Part shown: positions 11,701 to 21,917 of the stretch, in pieces
How the letters are laid out: every line of letters begins with the position of its first letter
Numbering within the stretch: position 1 is the first letter of the stretch
Source of the DNA: Tribonema minus
Taxonomy: Eukaryota; Sar; Xanthophyceae; Tribonematales; Tribonemataceae
Length of the DNA: 64,000 bases
Reading direction: 5' to 3'
Assembly (NCBI GenBank): GCA_017506865.1
Contig: JAFCMP010000024.1
Coordinates: 1,488,001 to 1,552,000 of the forward strand
The notes under the pieces: model-generated
The model's input: only the letters and a program-made list of their open reading frames with translations
Told to the model about the DNA's origin: nothing
The model's database searches: none
Made by a program: the position numbers and the translations under genes

Positions 11701-14700
11701 GGGGGCGTCGCCCCCCCCCTCGCCGCCCCCCAGGAACTCGCCGTCAAAGTCATCCGCAAAGGGGTCGTCGTGGGGGTTGCCGTCGTTGCTGGCGGGGCTG
11801 CGGGGCTGCCGCCGCAGGTGCTCGGGGCGCAGCGGCGCGGCGCTCGCGGGGCTGGCGGGGCTGGCGGACCTGCCGAACAGCGACCTGTGGCGGATTGTCG
11901 GTCACAGGCGGCGGGAGGGTTCATAGGCTGAGCGGTTGCATGACAGAGAAGGGCAGAAGCTTTTCGTGGCCAGCTTCGCAGCATGAGGCGCATGTGCGTG
12001 CGGTCTGCGCGCTTCCTCCGCTGCAGACGGCGCCATACTGGGGCTTGAACTGCTCATGATGACAGCGCTGCCTACCTCAACACCTGCAAGCGCACGACTC
12101 AGTACCTGGCGGCAGGGCTCTCGTTCGCCGGCGACTCCCTGCGCAGCGAGCGGAACCACTGCCGCCCGGTGCTGTTGCTCTGAGAGGTGGGCGGGCTGAC
12201 GTGACCCCCCGCCTCCGCGCGGCCGGCGGCGCTGCTGCTGCGGCTGCGATCAACGCCGCGCCACAGCATGGCGCCGAGCCCGGTGGTGCGGCCGTTCTGC
12301 GCCGTCTGTAGCGCGTTGGTGAGAGGCGCATGTTGAGGTTGAGGTGCGGCTCGATGGCGCGTCGGTTCACGACAAAGCACAGAGAGCGCACGCACATATG
12401 TGTTGCGAGTGCTTTGATGCAACGGGCACTGAGCTGCAGATGCGGGTGTCGTGCGCGCCAGCCTGTGCCTCGCCATGGCGCGTCGACTGTAGTAACAACG
12501 GCATGACAGTGCGTACGTAAAGCCTGGCAGAGTGTGCCATCATTAAATGCGATGTGCACCACATGTCGAGACTGAGCCTCGTTGTGAAAGGGCGGTCATT
12601 GGCAACAACTGTTTGCATGTCTGCGCGCACAACACAACATCACTGGCACTTGCGTCGCCAAGCACTCACAAGCATCGGCAGATTTTGCCGGCTCAAGTGC
12701 AGTGGGTGAAACTGAGTGCACTATACGCACTGCATGGCCGCTCACCATGTATCAGGTTCATCAGAAGCCAATACGTGCCACAGAGAGGTCAAAAGATTGC
12801 ATGCAGAGTGCACGGGCTATTTGTAGCGGTTCAGTGCGCCTCTGTTCATACTGCTGCACTTGTGATTTGCGCACCATCAAGCGTGTTATACTTCGAGAGT
12901 GGGACTGTCAGGTTCCCACGTCAGGCGTTGAGGTTGAGTGCAAAGCCACAGAGCAGTGCGGCAGGGGACATGTCAAGGTAGTGTGCACATCAATGTACCA
13001 GCCGTATCATTACCACTTCGTAGCACAAGGTGTATGCGGTCGTGCAAACTCAACGGCAGCAGTCACCTTTGTGAAAGTACTGTCTGCCGCCGCCTTTTGT
13101 GCCCTCTATACTTGAAGCTGACATCGGAATGAGCATACCTGGCGAGGCGATGCTGGTGGTGGCGTCAGAGACAGGTCTGGTTTTCTGCGGCGCCGCGGCT
13201 GCTGGTCCGGCTGTTGCACGGGCGAAGCCAGCGGTGACTGCTGGACGTACTCGTCCCACTGCGTGCTGCTGTCGTCCGCTTTGTCAGGGGATTGTTGCTG
13301 CTGCTGGAATAGAAGCGCATGAGAGTCGACATGTGTAGTCAGCGCCAGGTGTCCACTGCTGCATGACACTGCATCCTGTCACGCGGGTGCGCTGCGCGCA
13401 GCATTTCATTCTCATACCAATCTACGTGAACAATGACCACTGCCACACTGGTGCTGGCACACTGCCGCGACAACCGGCAGAGCATGGACACGGAAGACAA
13501 AGCACTGGCGCCGAACTTCATCTCCCAGTGAATCAGCAGCCTGAAGGAGCCCAAACCGGCCCTGCCACAACAGCTCAGATGCGCCTCCCCCGCGCGCAAC
13601 AAGCGTTGAGCACTGCTGCTCACCTTGGCGCCGCCGCCCGGCGCGTCCGCGCTGCGCTTGCGCGGGCTGCCCAGGAAGCTGCGCAGGCGGCTGCCGGAGC
13701 GGCTGAGGCGTGGTCCAAAGGACACGCTGCGGCGCCCGCGCGGCGTCTCATCTGCGGAGCTGTCGACGGCGGGGCTGCTCATGCTGTCGGCGGAGCTCGC
13801 GCGCGGGCGCGCGCTGCTGGAGTCGGCGGTGCTCACGCTGCGCACCTCGCGGGCTGGAAGTTTCGGCCGGAGGGAGGGTTAGGGGTTAGGTTAGGGTTGC
13901 GGTTAGGCTTAGGGTTGGTTACGGTTAGGGTTAGGGTTGGGGTTAGGGTTGGGGTTAGGGGGGGGGGAATTGGTGACGGACGTGTATGCAGATGAGCAGG
14001 TGATGTGTTGAAATATGGTATGTGATGGTATGGGCATTCGAAGCGTGCATTGGCTGACGGACGATGGCGTCAGGTCGGGGTGTGTATGATGCTGCTGGTA
14101 TTGGTTCATTGCGCAGTAGCCAGCGACCGTGTACGATCAAGCGCCCTGCGACAGCAGCCAAGCCCTGCTCATGGCACAAGCGATCCACAGGGGTGTCATG
14201 CGCCACAACTCACATGTGTCCGTGCCCGCCTCCTCCTTCCTCTTGAAGATGGCCTTGAGCATGCCAAAGTTGCGCGAGCCCCTCGCAGGCGAGCCAGACG
14301 TTGACCCCCCCGGGCTGCGCTCCTTACTCTCGTCGCCGTGCGCCGATGACTGAGCCCTGCTGCGCTGCCCCGACTCAGGTGCGGCCGCGGCGCTACGTGG
14401 CAGCCCCTGTGGCTCTGCACAAGGAAGCAGCGCATGACATTGTGAGAACTAAATAAACGTTATGCGCTCCTCAGACACTGAGAACGTGGCAAGGAAGTGT
14501 GATAACGGAGTGATGGAACGTAAGTAGACTGCGTCAGCAGCGCCTGACGCGCAGCTCGGCTTGTTGGAAGCGGTCTGGTATCCCTCGCAACAGTCGTAAT
14601 GGAGGGTGTGATGCGCCTCAAGTATTGGCGGCACCGACTCACGGCTGCAGAACAGCAGCAACGGCAGCGCTGGCTCGGCAGCAAAGCTGACAGCTGGTGC

Positions 14701-15718
14701 CAGGCTTCACAACACAACAGCGACGCTGATGACTTGCGTGCATGCTTCGTGACCAGAGGAAATAGCGAAGAAACTGACGGACTTGCAACAGCCCCAACAA
14801 AGCCGGTGATCACTCCAGCAGAGCCAATGACCACAACACATGCTTGAAGCGCAGAGCCAGTCTCACGCGCATTGATTCACAAACTTACCGCCAGGGCGTT
14901 CATCGCCGGACGGCGGCGGCGACGACGCGGGCTCCACCATGGTCAGCGCCGCCGCGGACACCGCCTTTATCACCGCGCCCGCGTCCAGCTCCAGGCGGTA
15001 CGTGCCGTCGCGGTTGCGCGTCATGACGGTGGCGCGCTTGCTGCCTCCCATCCACTTCACGTCCACGACATCGCCGGAGGAGTACGCCGTCTGCTCCTGC
15101 TGTTCGGCCGTGGCTTCGCCGCCGCCGGCGCTGGTGTTGCCGCTTTCGGAAGCGTGGGGCGCTGGCGCGTCCTTGTCCTTCTTGAGCATGAGAGCGAGCG
15201 TGCTCATCTTGCTCGAAGGGGCTTTTGCGGGTGGGGTGCCGGCAGCGGACGCGGCGGAATGCGACGGAGGCACCGGTGTCGGTGCCGCTGACTGCGGTAG
15301 TGGTGGAGATGTCGGCTTTGATGATTTTGGTTGAGGGTCGTAGCGCTTGCTGGAACCTGCAACTTCGCTGCTTTTGTGCCCCGCTGTTCGGCCGGAGGCC
15401 CGGGTGCCACTATCACCGTTTGGCGTATGCCCGTTCAGTGGCTCCACTGCTTCTGCCGTATTCTCACTGATGGAGGCGGCTGCACTTGATGGCATTCTAC
15501 CCCCACTTGAGCGCCGCACTGGCTTGTCAGGCGGGGTGACACTGGTGCTGCTGTCGCCATCGGTGTCGTCATCGTATCTGCGCCCAGGAGGTGTCGAGGC
15601 TCCACCATTGTACTGGTCGAGTGCATCCGACCATGACATCTTCTGCTTACCAGACGCCTGCATCGCTTCCACAGCACGGCCATTTCCTCCATCACGCCTT
15701 AGGATCCTTGACAGCTCC
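8791..15718 (-). CDS. large PH-domain protein with N-terminal Tudor/Agenet-like segment
   Basis: Nine exons with matching phases: 15718-14889, 14414-14214, 13853-13624, 13303-13139, 12305-12106, 11884-11492, 10873-10645, 9917-9834, 9465-8791. From the likely start ATG at 15663 the product is about 983 residues. An N-terminal segment (about 190-240) with DVVDVKWMGGSKRATVM and DGTYRLELD resembles a Tudor/Agenet or SH3-like barrel. The middle 400 residues are Ser/Pro/Arg-rich and probably disordered. A PH domain spans about 692-822: LLEGWLQKYSP, RKWHARYCVLY, then FCAETPQQRLLWVTVIESL, whose Trp is the conserved residue of the C-terminal helix. PH domains bind phosphoinositides or proteins at membranes; ligand unknown. 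The exon ending at 10645 seems to use a GC donor (CAG|GCAAGT). Exon 1 could also be an internal exon, since an acceptor-like site sits at 15719. Confidence 0.8.
11057..11089 (+). repeat. telomere-like TTAGGG/TTTAGGG repeat in an intron
   Basis: About four and a half units of TTAGGG with one TTTAGGG unit, on the plus strand, inside the intron between the sixth and seventh exons of the PH-domain gene. Confidence 0.9.
13872..13968 (+). repeat. degenerate telomere-like repeat next to a splice acceptor
   Basis: About 14 imperfect TTAGGG-like units (TTAGGG, TTGGGG, TTACGG variants) ending in a G run. On the coding (minus) strand it reads as CCCTAA repeats. It lies directly upstream of the acceptor of the third PH-gene exon (13853). 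Confidence 0.9.
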
Positions 15719-16641
15719 CTGTGCAATATACATGGGGTGATCAATGCAGGTAAGGGCCGTTCTGCGCTGGGCTCTTTTGCGTGAATATGGATGAAAAACA
15801 CGTGAATGTTGTGGCATATTGCAGATGGATTCACAGTGCCCTTTGGAGGGCCGTAAAGAACAATTAAGTGAATGAAGTGGAAACCAGCCAATCAGATCGC
15901 GCGCAGCTTGTGATGAGGGTCGCTGGCCATGCGTCACTCAGCACGCTGAGGCACGGCGAGAATGGCTATGCTGCGCCATGACTAGGTACTAGATACCGAG
16001 CTGCTGCTGCCTGCGCCACGAGCGGTTTGCTGAAGGGCTGTACCTGCGCTGGTCGCTAGCGCTGCGAGTGACGTTGCGTTGGCCACGCATGTGAAAATAG
16101 GGCACTGTACAGAACGTTGTTTAGAATTCACGCTTGGATTCACGGCGCAAACTGGCTGTGCAGAACGGGTCTAAGCAGCTGGGGTTCACACACGAAGTGC
16201 GTCAATGATCATTCAGATCGCAAGTGACGACAGCATGCAATGAACTTACAAAGGATCCACTCTGCCAAACTCGTCCTGTTGACATTTGTTGAAGGCTCTG
16301 CGAAGACCCTCCATCGCCAGCACCCCTCCTGTGCAGCTGCCACTCTGATTGAGCTGTGCAGGTCGACGCCTGCACACAATTCACCAGCAAGCCAGCTCCC
16401 GCCGAGGATGATCCGAGCAAGCCTCTTGTGGATCCGCTGACTTACGAGCGTACTGCTCTGGCACCTGCTTCCCTTGCTGCAACTGCCCCAACTGCCGCCT
16501 GCCACTTGAAGTTTGGCAAGGGTGACTCACTCCATTCGCGACAGCCTGACACCTCTGGTCGGCATAAGCGGCAAGAGTCCACACCCCTTTCTCCAGAATC
16601 ATTACGCGAGTTTGCTGAGAAGAGGTTCAACAGGCCTGATC
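15719..16641. other. intergenic, divergent promoter region with a MITE
   Basis: Lies between the 5' ends of two divergently transcribed genes, the PH-domain gene (minus) and the Rossmann-MsrB gene (plus). A 419-bp MITE fills 15753-16171. The remaining 470 bases next to the plus-strand gene are open in frame from 16513 but show no recognisable protein; they may be 5' UTR. Confidence 0.5.
15753..16171 (-). mobile_element. MITE family 1, copy 1 (TA-flanked, Tc1/mariner-like)
   Basis: A 419-bp non-coding element flanked by TA on both sides (15751-15752 and 16172-16173). Its ends are imperfect inverted repeats of about 17 bases: AGGGCCGTTCTGCGC at the left, and GACCCGTTCTGCACAG read inward from the right. 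A second copy lies inverted at 33425-33840 and matches over its whole length. TA target sites and lack of coding capacity fit a Tc1/mariner-type (Stowaway-like) MITE. It sits in the promoter interval between two divergent genes. Confidence 0.85.
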
Positions 16642-19351
16642 ATGCAACGCTGCTGGCGGCATGCGCTGGTATCATGCGTCATCTGGATGCTTTCTCCCTG
16701 CGCCGCCTGGACAGTGAACATGAAAGTATTTGTGGCAGGAGCCACAGGCAGATTGGGACAGCGATCAGTCAGGGAGCTAGTGAAGTCGGGGTTGGCTGTC
16801 ATGGCCGGGGCCAGGCCACAGAGTGTGGACAAGGCAAAGGAGCTCTTCGTTGGATCCTCAGGTGTCGATGTGGTGGAGTACGATTTGAGCGACGAGAAGG
16901 CATTGCAACGAGCCATCGAGGGATGCAGTACTGTGGTGTGCGCCCTTGGAGCACTGGAAAACGAAGTGCTCAATCCGTTCGGGCCGTACACCGTGGATGG
17001 CAGGTGGGCTTCTAGAACTGACCGATTGAAAGCTCTGCTGTTCTGTTTCTAGCTAGGGAAGCATTGCTACACACTGCATCAATGCACATGTATGTTTCTG
17101 TGTTGTCAAAGGATAGACGTGAAGTCACCACTGGCGTTTTTGTATTCATGTTCTACAAGCATCCTACCAGCTTTTTTATGTGCCAGTTCCTCAAGTGTGA
17201 TGAATGTGTCAGCTTATGAGAGAGCCATGCCCAATTGTTGCACATCATTAGCGCCTGCAACAACAGCAACACCACAATGCTGCATTCTGCGTTGCATTTT
17301 ATGCCTGGATTTGTATGGAATTCAATCGTCTGCGGCGGTCGCCGGCTACCTGATGTCATTCCCCCGTTGCCACGCCGACAACTTCCGCAGGTACACACAG
17401 AACCTCATCAACGCGGCCAAGGCGACGCCATCGGTGAAGCACATGATTCTTGTGACGTCGCTGGGCACCGCCAAGTTTGGCATGCCAGCGGGCATCCTCA
17501 ACCTCTTCTGGGGCGTCCTCAAGTGGAAGCATCAGAGTGAGCTGCTGCTGGCTGGCAGCGGCTTGCCTTACACCATCATCAGGCCCGGTGGCATGGAGCG
17601 CCCCACCGACGAATATGAGCTGACGCACAACGTGCGACTGGCGCGCCAGGACACGTTCTTCGGCGGGCAGGTGTGTGCATCGTGTGATGCTGTAGCAATC
17701 GTGAAGCACCTGAGTGTTGCAAGCACGCGGCCTCGACACTTGCTGCTTTGCAGTGAGGTCGTTGCAGCAGTGAGACATGTGAGCGCCGCTCTTGTGTGGA
17801 CTTCCATTCGCGTGCTTTGCCACCTGTTTTATGTTGACTGTCAATTGTGCTGAAGTGCTACATGTGCTACATGCAGGTGCTCACTGTGATTTGTGCCTTC
17901 ATCATCGCTCCTTGCCTATGTTGAGAGTGTGTGTGTGCCGATAACCCAACCTCCTCGCACTCATCATTCATACTGCTGCTGCAACAGGTCTCCCGGCTTC
18001 AGGTGGCGAAGCTGGTGGCGGTGGCGGCGGCGCAGCCGGAAATTGCCGCGGGCAAGACGGTGGAAGTGGTGGCGGAAACGGACGCGCCCAAGCGGGACTA
18101 CGCGGACCTGCTGCGGGAGTTCACGCCCTCGAAGAGCGACGCCGAGTGGAAGCAGGAGCTGAGCCCGCTGGCGTACCACGTGCTGCGCGAGGAGGGGACG
18201 GAGCGCCCCTGGACGTCGCCGCTCAACGAGGAGAAGCGCGAGGGCGTGTTCAAGTGCGCGGGCTGCGGGCAGGCGCTGTTCGCGAGCGGCGCCAAGTTCA
18301 ACAGCGGCACGGGGTGGCCCAGCTTCTTTGAGCCCGTGGACGGCAAGGCGGTCAACAAGCTGGTGAGTGTGTGGCTGTGTAGTATAGCTCCTGTCAATGC
18401 GATTGCTGAGTTGGTGTGGTGTGCATGCATGTCCTCCTGGACAGAGCCACCAGGCGAACACTGGCAAGTGTCTGGTACTTTGATAATGCAAACAAGGGTG
18501 TCGGTCACGTGGTAGCGTGCTGCTGTGAGCTATGGCAAGCAGAGCCCTGCAGGTCAGGCAATTGGGTACGGCAGCACAGCAAGAAGCGCAGTGGATTTAG
18601 GCCGGGCACATGAGTGAGGTGCAGTATGTGTGCAGACGTGTGTCAAACTTGCACAGCAAGAAGCACATTGGGTTTAGGCCGGGTAGCGGGTGAGGTGCAG
18701 TATGTGTGCAGCGTGTGTCAAGTATCCTTGCATTTGGGCTCTCATATCAGCTTGAGAGGCAGGGCATCTGAAGTCTGTTTCAGGCAAGGGAGTCAGTTGC
18801 CTACACTCAATGACGCATGCTTGCCTTGCTTTGGTCTGACCTGCAATATACCATCGTTAAGGCAGTTGTGCGATGCAAGTAATGCCAGCAACGAATGACA
18901 GCAGCATGATAGTGATGACATCAGGACACCGCACAGCTCTGTGACAGACGTCACTTTAGACGTCACAACTCTCATAATGTAAGGCACATCAACCGCCTCC
19001 TGTGAATATGGCAGCAGGCAGAAGGGCAGAACTTGCCAGTGCTGCACAGCCCCCAGTGACACGCACGACACCCAGGTCCCCTTTCCCAACAACAAGCGAG
19101 AGACTCATTCACTGTGACTGTGTGTGTGATCCTGTCACCTGCAGGTGGACATGAAGCTGGGCATGCCGCGCACGGAGGTGCGGTGTAGCAGCTGCGACGG
19201 GCACCTGGGCCACCTGTTTGATGACGGGCCGCGTCCCACAGGCCAGCGGTTCTGCATGAACGGGGCAGCACTGTCATTCGACCCATCAGAAAGTGCTGCT
19301 GCAGATCAGAAGGGCGGCAGCAGCGAAGCAGCTGTGAGCAAGGGCGCGTAA
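16642..19351 (+). CDS. NAD(P)-binding Rossmann domain fused to peptide methionine-R-sulfoxide reductase (MsrB)
   Basis: Four exons: 16642-17003, 17391-17670, 17988-18362, 19145-19351; phases match and give 407 residues. A short hydrophobic presequence ([17 protein letters not shown]) precedes [17 protein letters not shown], the GxxGxxG dinucleotide loop of an atypical SDR (NmrA/TIC62-like). [13 protein letters not shown] and [13 protein letters not shown] are further landmarks of that fold, which ends near residue 240. MsrB begins near 255. Zinc ligands C304/C307 (CAGC) and C353/C356 (CSSC), the substrate loop [24 protein letters not shown] and catalytic C377 in [11 protein letters not shown] are all present. 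MsrB reduces methionine-R-sulfoxide in proteins using thioredoxin. Every catalytic residue I can place is intact, so both halves look functional. The presequence suggests ER or plastid entry. An upstream in-frame ATG at 16513 is an alternative start. Confidence 0.88.
18571..18727. repeat. tandem duplication (~78 bp x2) in MsrB intron
   Basis: Two adjacent diverged units sharing CACAGCAAGAAGC, TTTAGGCCGGG and GAGGTGCAGTATGTGTGCAG, inside the intron before the last MsrB exon. Confidence 0.8.
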
Positions 19352-20034
19352 TGACTTGAAGGTATTGTGCATAGACGTCAGCAAGAAGGGCGCACGGCTG
19401 CAGTGGGGCTGGCATGCTGGCGGCCCTGCACCTACAGATAGCGATCACATCCCCATCCACACAAGTAGTTGTCAACCTGATAGTCCCCTCGTGTGAAACG
19501 GTTCTGCTTACATGTCATCATTTGTTAACATCAGTTCTTGAAGTAGCAAAATAAGATGGTTGTTCTCTTCCACTGCTGTCTTGTGTCCATTGCGTTTGAC
19601 ATCTTACTGTGGCGTGCTTGACTGGTGCTCTTGCAATGATGATGGCGTAATTTGCCTAGTGTTAGCAGCTGGTGTGTGTACAGCCAAGCCTCAGAAAGTA
19701 AGACATGCACGCAAGAGCTGTTACATAAGCTACGCATTACTCACAGGTTTCCCTCAGTCAGTCACTGCCACTGCATGTCACATGCGTATGCCAGATGGAC
19801 ATCCCCACACCAGGGCAAATGCAGCCTTTTGATATGCAGCATTCAAGGCCAGACTGCGGCATCTGGGGATGTTGGACGATGTACTGGTTATCTCTAAACA
19901 ACGCGATTGGCAGTGAGGGGCGCGCATGAGGCAAGTGCGGGGACGCAGGCACGTCACACCAAGGCTGCAGAATAAAACGAGCTTGAAGTCTGCAGTGAAC
20001 CAACCCACGCAAGGCAGTGGTGTAGGAAGCTTTG
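19352..20034. other. intergenic, no gene recognised
   Basis: Gap between two plus-strand genes, holding the 3' UTR of the MsrB fusion and presumably the promoter of the next gene. Nothing organised was seen. Confidence 0.5.
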
Positions 20035-20559
20035 ATGAAGCTAGAGTTCGTCTTGGCCGTGGCTGCTGCCTCATCTACAGTGTGGCAGCGTTTTGTTTCC
20101 CTGCAGCCCGCGTGTCCAGCTTTCAGGGGCAGCCGTGACAGCTCGGCGTGTGGCTGTAGCGTCCGGCGACAGGCGCCTAGCCGTCCAGCGGCGTCCACTC
20201 TGGCGCAGCAGTTCAGCGTCTTGCGCCTGCCATCCATGAAGTCTTCATTCCGAATAGTAGTCACCGATTTAAGCGTTGTGGTCGGCGCAGCGCTATTGGC
20301 TCGCCTGGGTTCAGGCCTGTCGAGCTTGGGCCGCAATGTCAAAGAAGGCTTGTCGTGTTTCGCGTCAAACATGCACACTCTGGTCGCCCAGCTCGGCACC
20401 AACCTGGGCAATGAGCTGGGCGATAAGCTGGGCACGCAGCTCGTGGTGGCCGCCAGGAACATGCAGGTCGGCATCGACGTGAACCTCCACTTTTTCCCTG
20501 TCTCTGAGGCAGAGGACAGCGACAATGAAGGCGCAGATGAAACTCACAGCGACGCGTGA
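20035..20559 (+). CDS. hypothetical protein with N-terminal presequence and acidic tail
   Basis: A single-exon open frame of 174 residues. It begins with a hydrophobic signal-like segment (FVLAVAAASSTVW) and continues with an Arg/Ser/Ala-rich stretch resembling an organelle transit peptide. The middle holds a Leu/Gly-periodic amphipathic stretch (LGTNLGNELGDKLGTQL) and a hydrophobic segment (VVVGAALLARLG). It ends with an acidic tail (EAEDSDNEGADE). I recognise no family. Composition differs from the surrounding random frames and a stop follows directly, so a real small secreted or plastid protein is plausible. It could also be one exon of a larger gene. Confidence 0.5.
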   Translation: MKLEFVLAVAAASSTVWQRFVSLQPACPAFRGSRDSSACGCSVRRQAPSRPAASTLAQQFSVLRLPSMKSSFRIVVTDLSVVVGAALLARLGSGLSSLGRNVKEGLSCFASNMHTLVAQLGTNLGNELGDKLGTQLVVAARNMQVGIDVNLHFFPVSEAEDSDNEGADETHSDA

Positions 20560-21917
20560 AGCGGCAAAGAGCTGGGCATACTCATACCACACGCGTGGCT
20601 CAGGGGGCAACAGCAGAAGCGGCATTGACGGCAGAAGCAAGAGATGCCGCGACACCGTGCGAACACTTGGCGGGAGCAGCGAGTGCCACGGCTATAGCGA
20701 CGCACGAGCCTGGGCTGCTGAGAAGGCAGGTATGCTGCTGCTCTGTCAAAATTGACTGCACATTGCACAGCCCAGTACCTCGCATCTGTTTGCAATCAGT
20801 CGGCTTGGTGGCTGCAGATGAGAGATGCATACATGCGCAGTAGCGATGCAGGAGACATGCCAGTGGCAACTGAAACACAGGTTCGCAGCTCTGAAATAAG
20901 CAATACAGCCACTTGCACCTGGTAACAAGTGGTGCTGTGACTCTTGGAGGCACAAGCGCTGTTCAACGTTACTGGTGCAATGTGCGTGGCAACATCGGTT
21001 TCATTAATAATTAGACAAACAAGGACATCGCGGTGCCTCAATGAATACCGACACTTTCCCCAAAGCATGTGCATTCTACTGTCACTGCTGCATCAACCTT
21101 TGACTTTCTTGTCCCACCGGTGATCATACATATTAGACCATGCATGATTTCAGTCGGCAAGACATAGGCTACATGGGCCAGCCAAAGAACCACGAACGGG
21201 CTTCAGACTTGTAGCTGTAGAAACGCTCAGTGATCGTGCCTGGTCGCAACCAATGCTGATCGTACTGACAAAGCCAACGAGCGGCATTTGCATCTATTGC
21301 CGAGGCCAAGGAGAAGCTGGGCAAGTAGCTACAGCATGGGAAGTGCAAAGAACCTGTGCACGTATGCATTTTCTATCGCTGCAAGGCATATGGTGCAGCA
21401 ACGGCATCAAGCTGTCACAGTCATTGCTGCATTCATACCATCATGCCATCACAGCTGCGCTGCAAACTGCTGCGCAGCTGTTGGGCAGCGCAAGGACATG
21501 CTGTGGTCCACAACGTTGAAGGCATTTATGGCGGGGTCCACGACAACGAAACAAAGTATTTCTGTTCAGAGCATCTTCGCAACCTCATGTCTCAAACTCT
21601 GCTCTTTCTTGTGGTTTGAGTTGCGGCTTGTACACCACAATGGACCATGAAATGACACGACCAGCTGCTGTTTTTTGCAGACCTTCTTGCTACGTCTCTC
21701 AACATTGCCCAGCGTTGTTGTAACTGCCCAAACTTAGCTTCAGTATGTACGTTCAACGATGAATGTTTGCACCCCAGCGAAAACTTCCAATGCAGTAGGC
21801 GCGTCACACCTGTCGACAACACTGAGGAAGCTCTAGCACATGAACCCCACACAACTTCATCTCGTTGAAGTAGGCGCGTCACCATGAATGAGGAAGCTTG
21901 ATCCACTCTGCGACGAA
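20560..21917. other. intergenic, no gene recognised
   Basis: About 1.36 kb between the small hypothetical gene and the first exon of the ABC transporter, both on the plus strand. Short open frames are present on both strands but none resembles a protein. The ABC promoter should lie in the last part. Confidence 0.5.
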
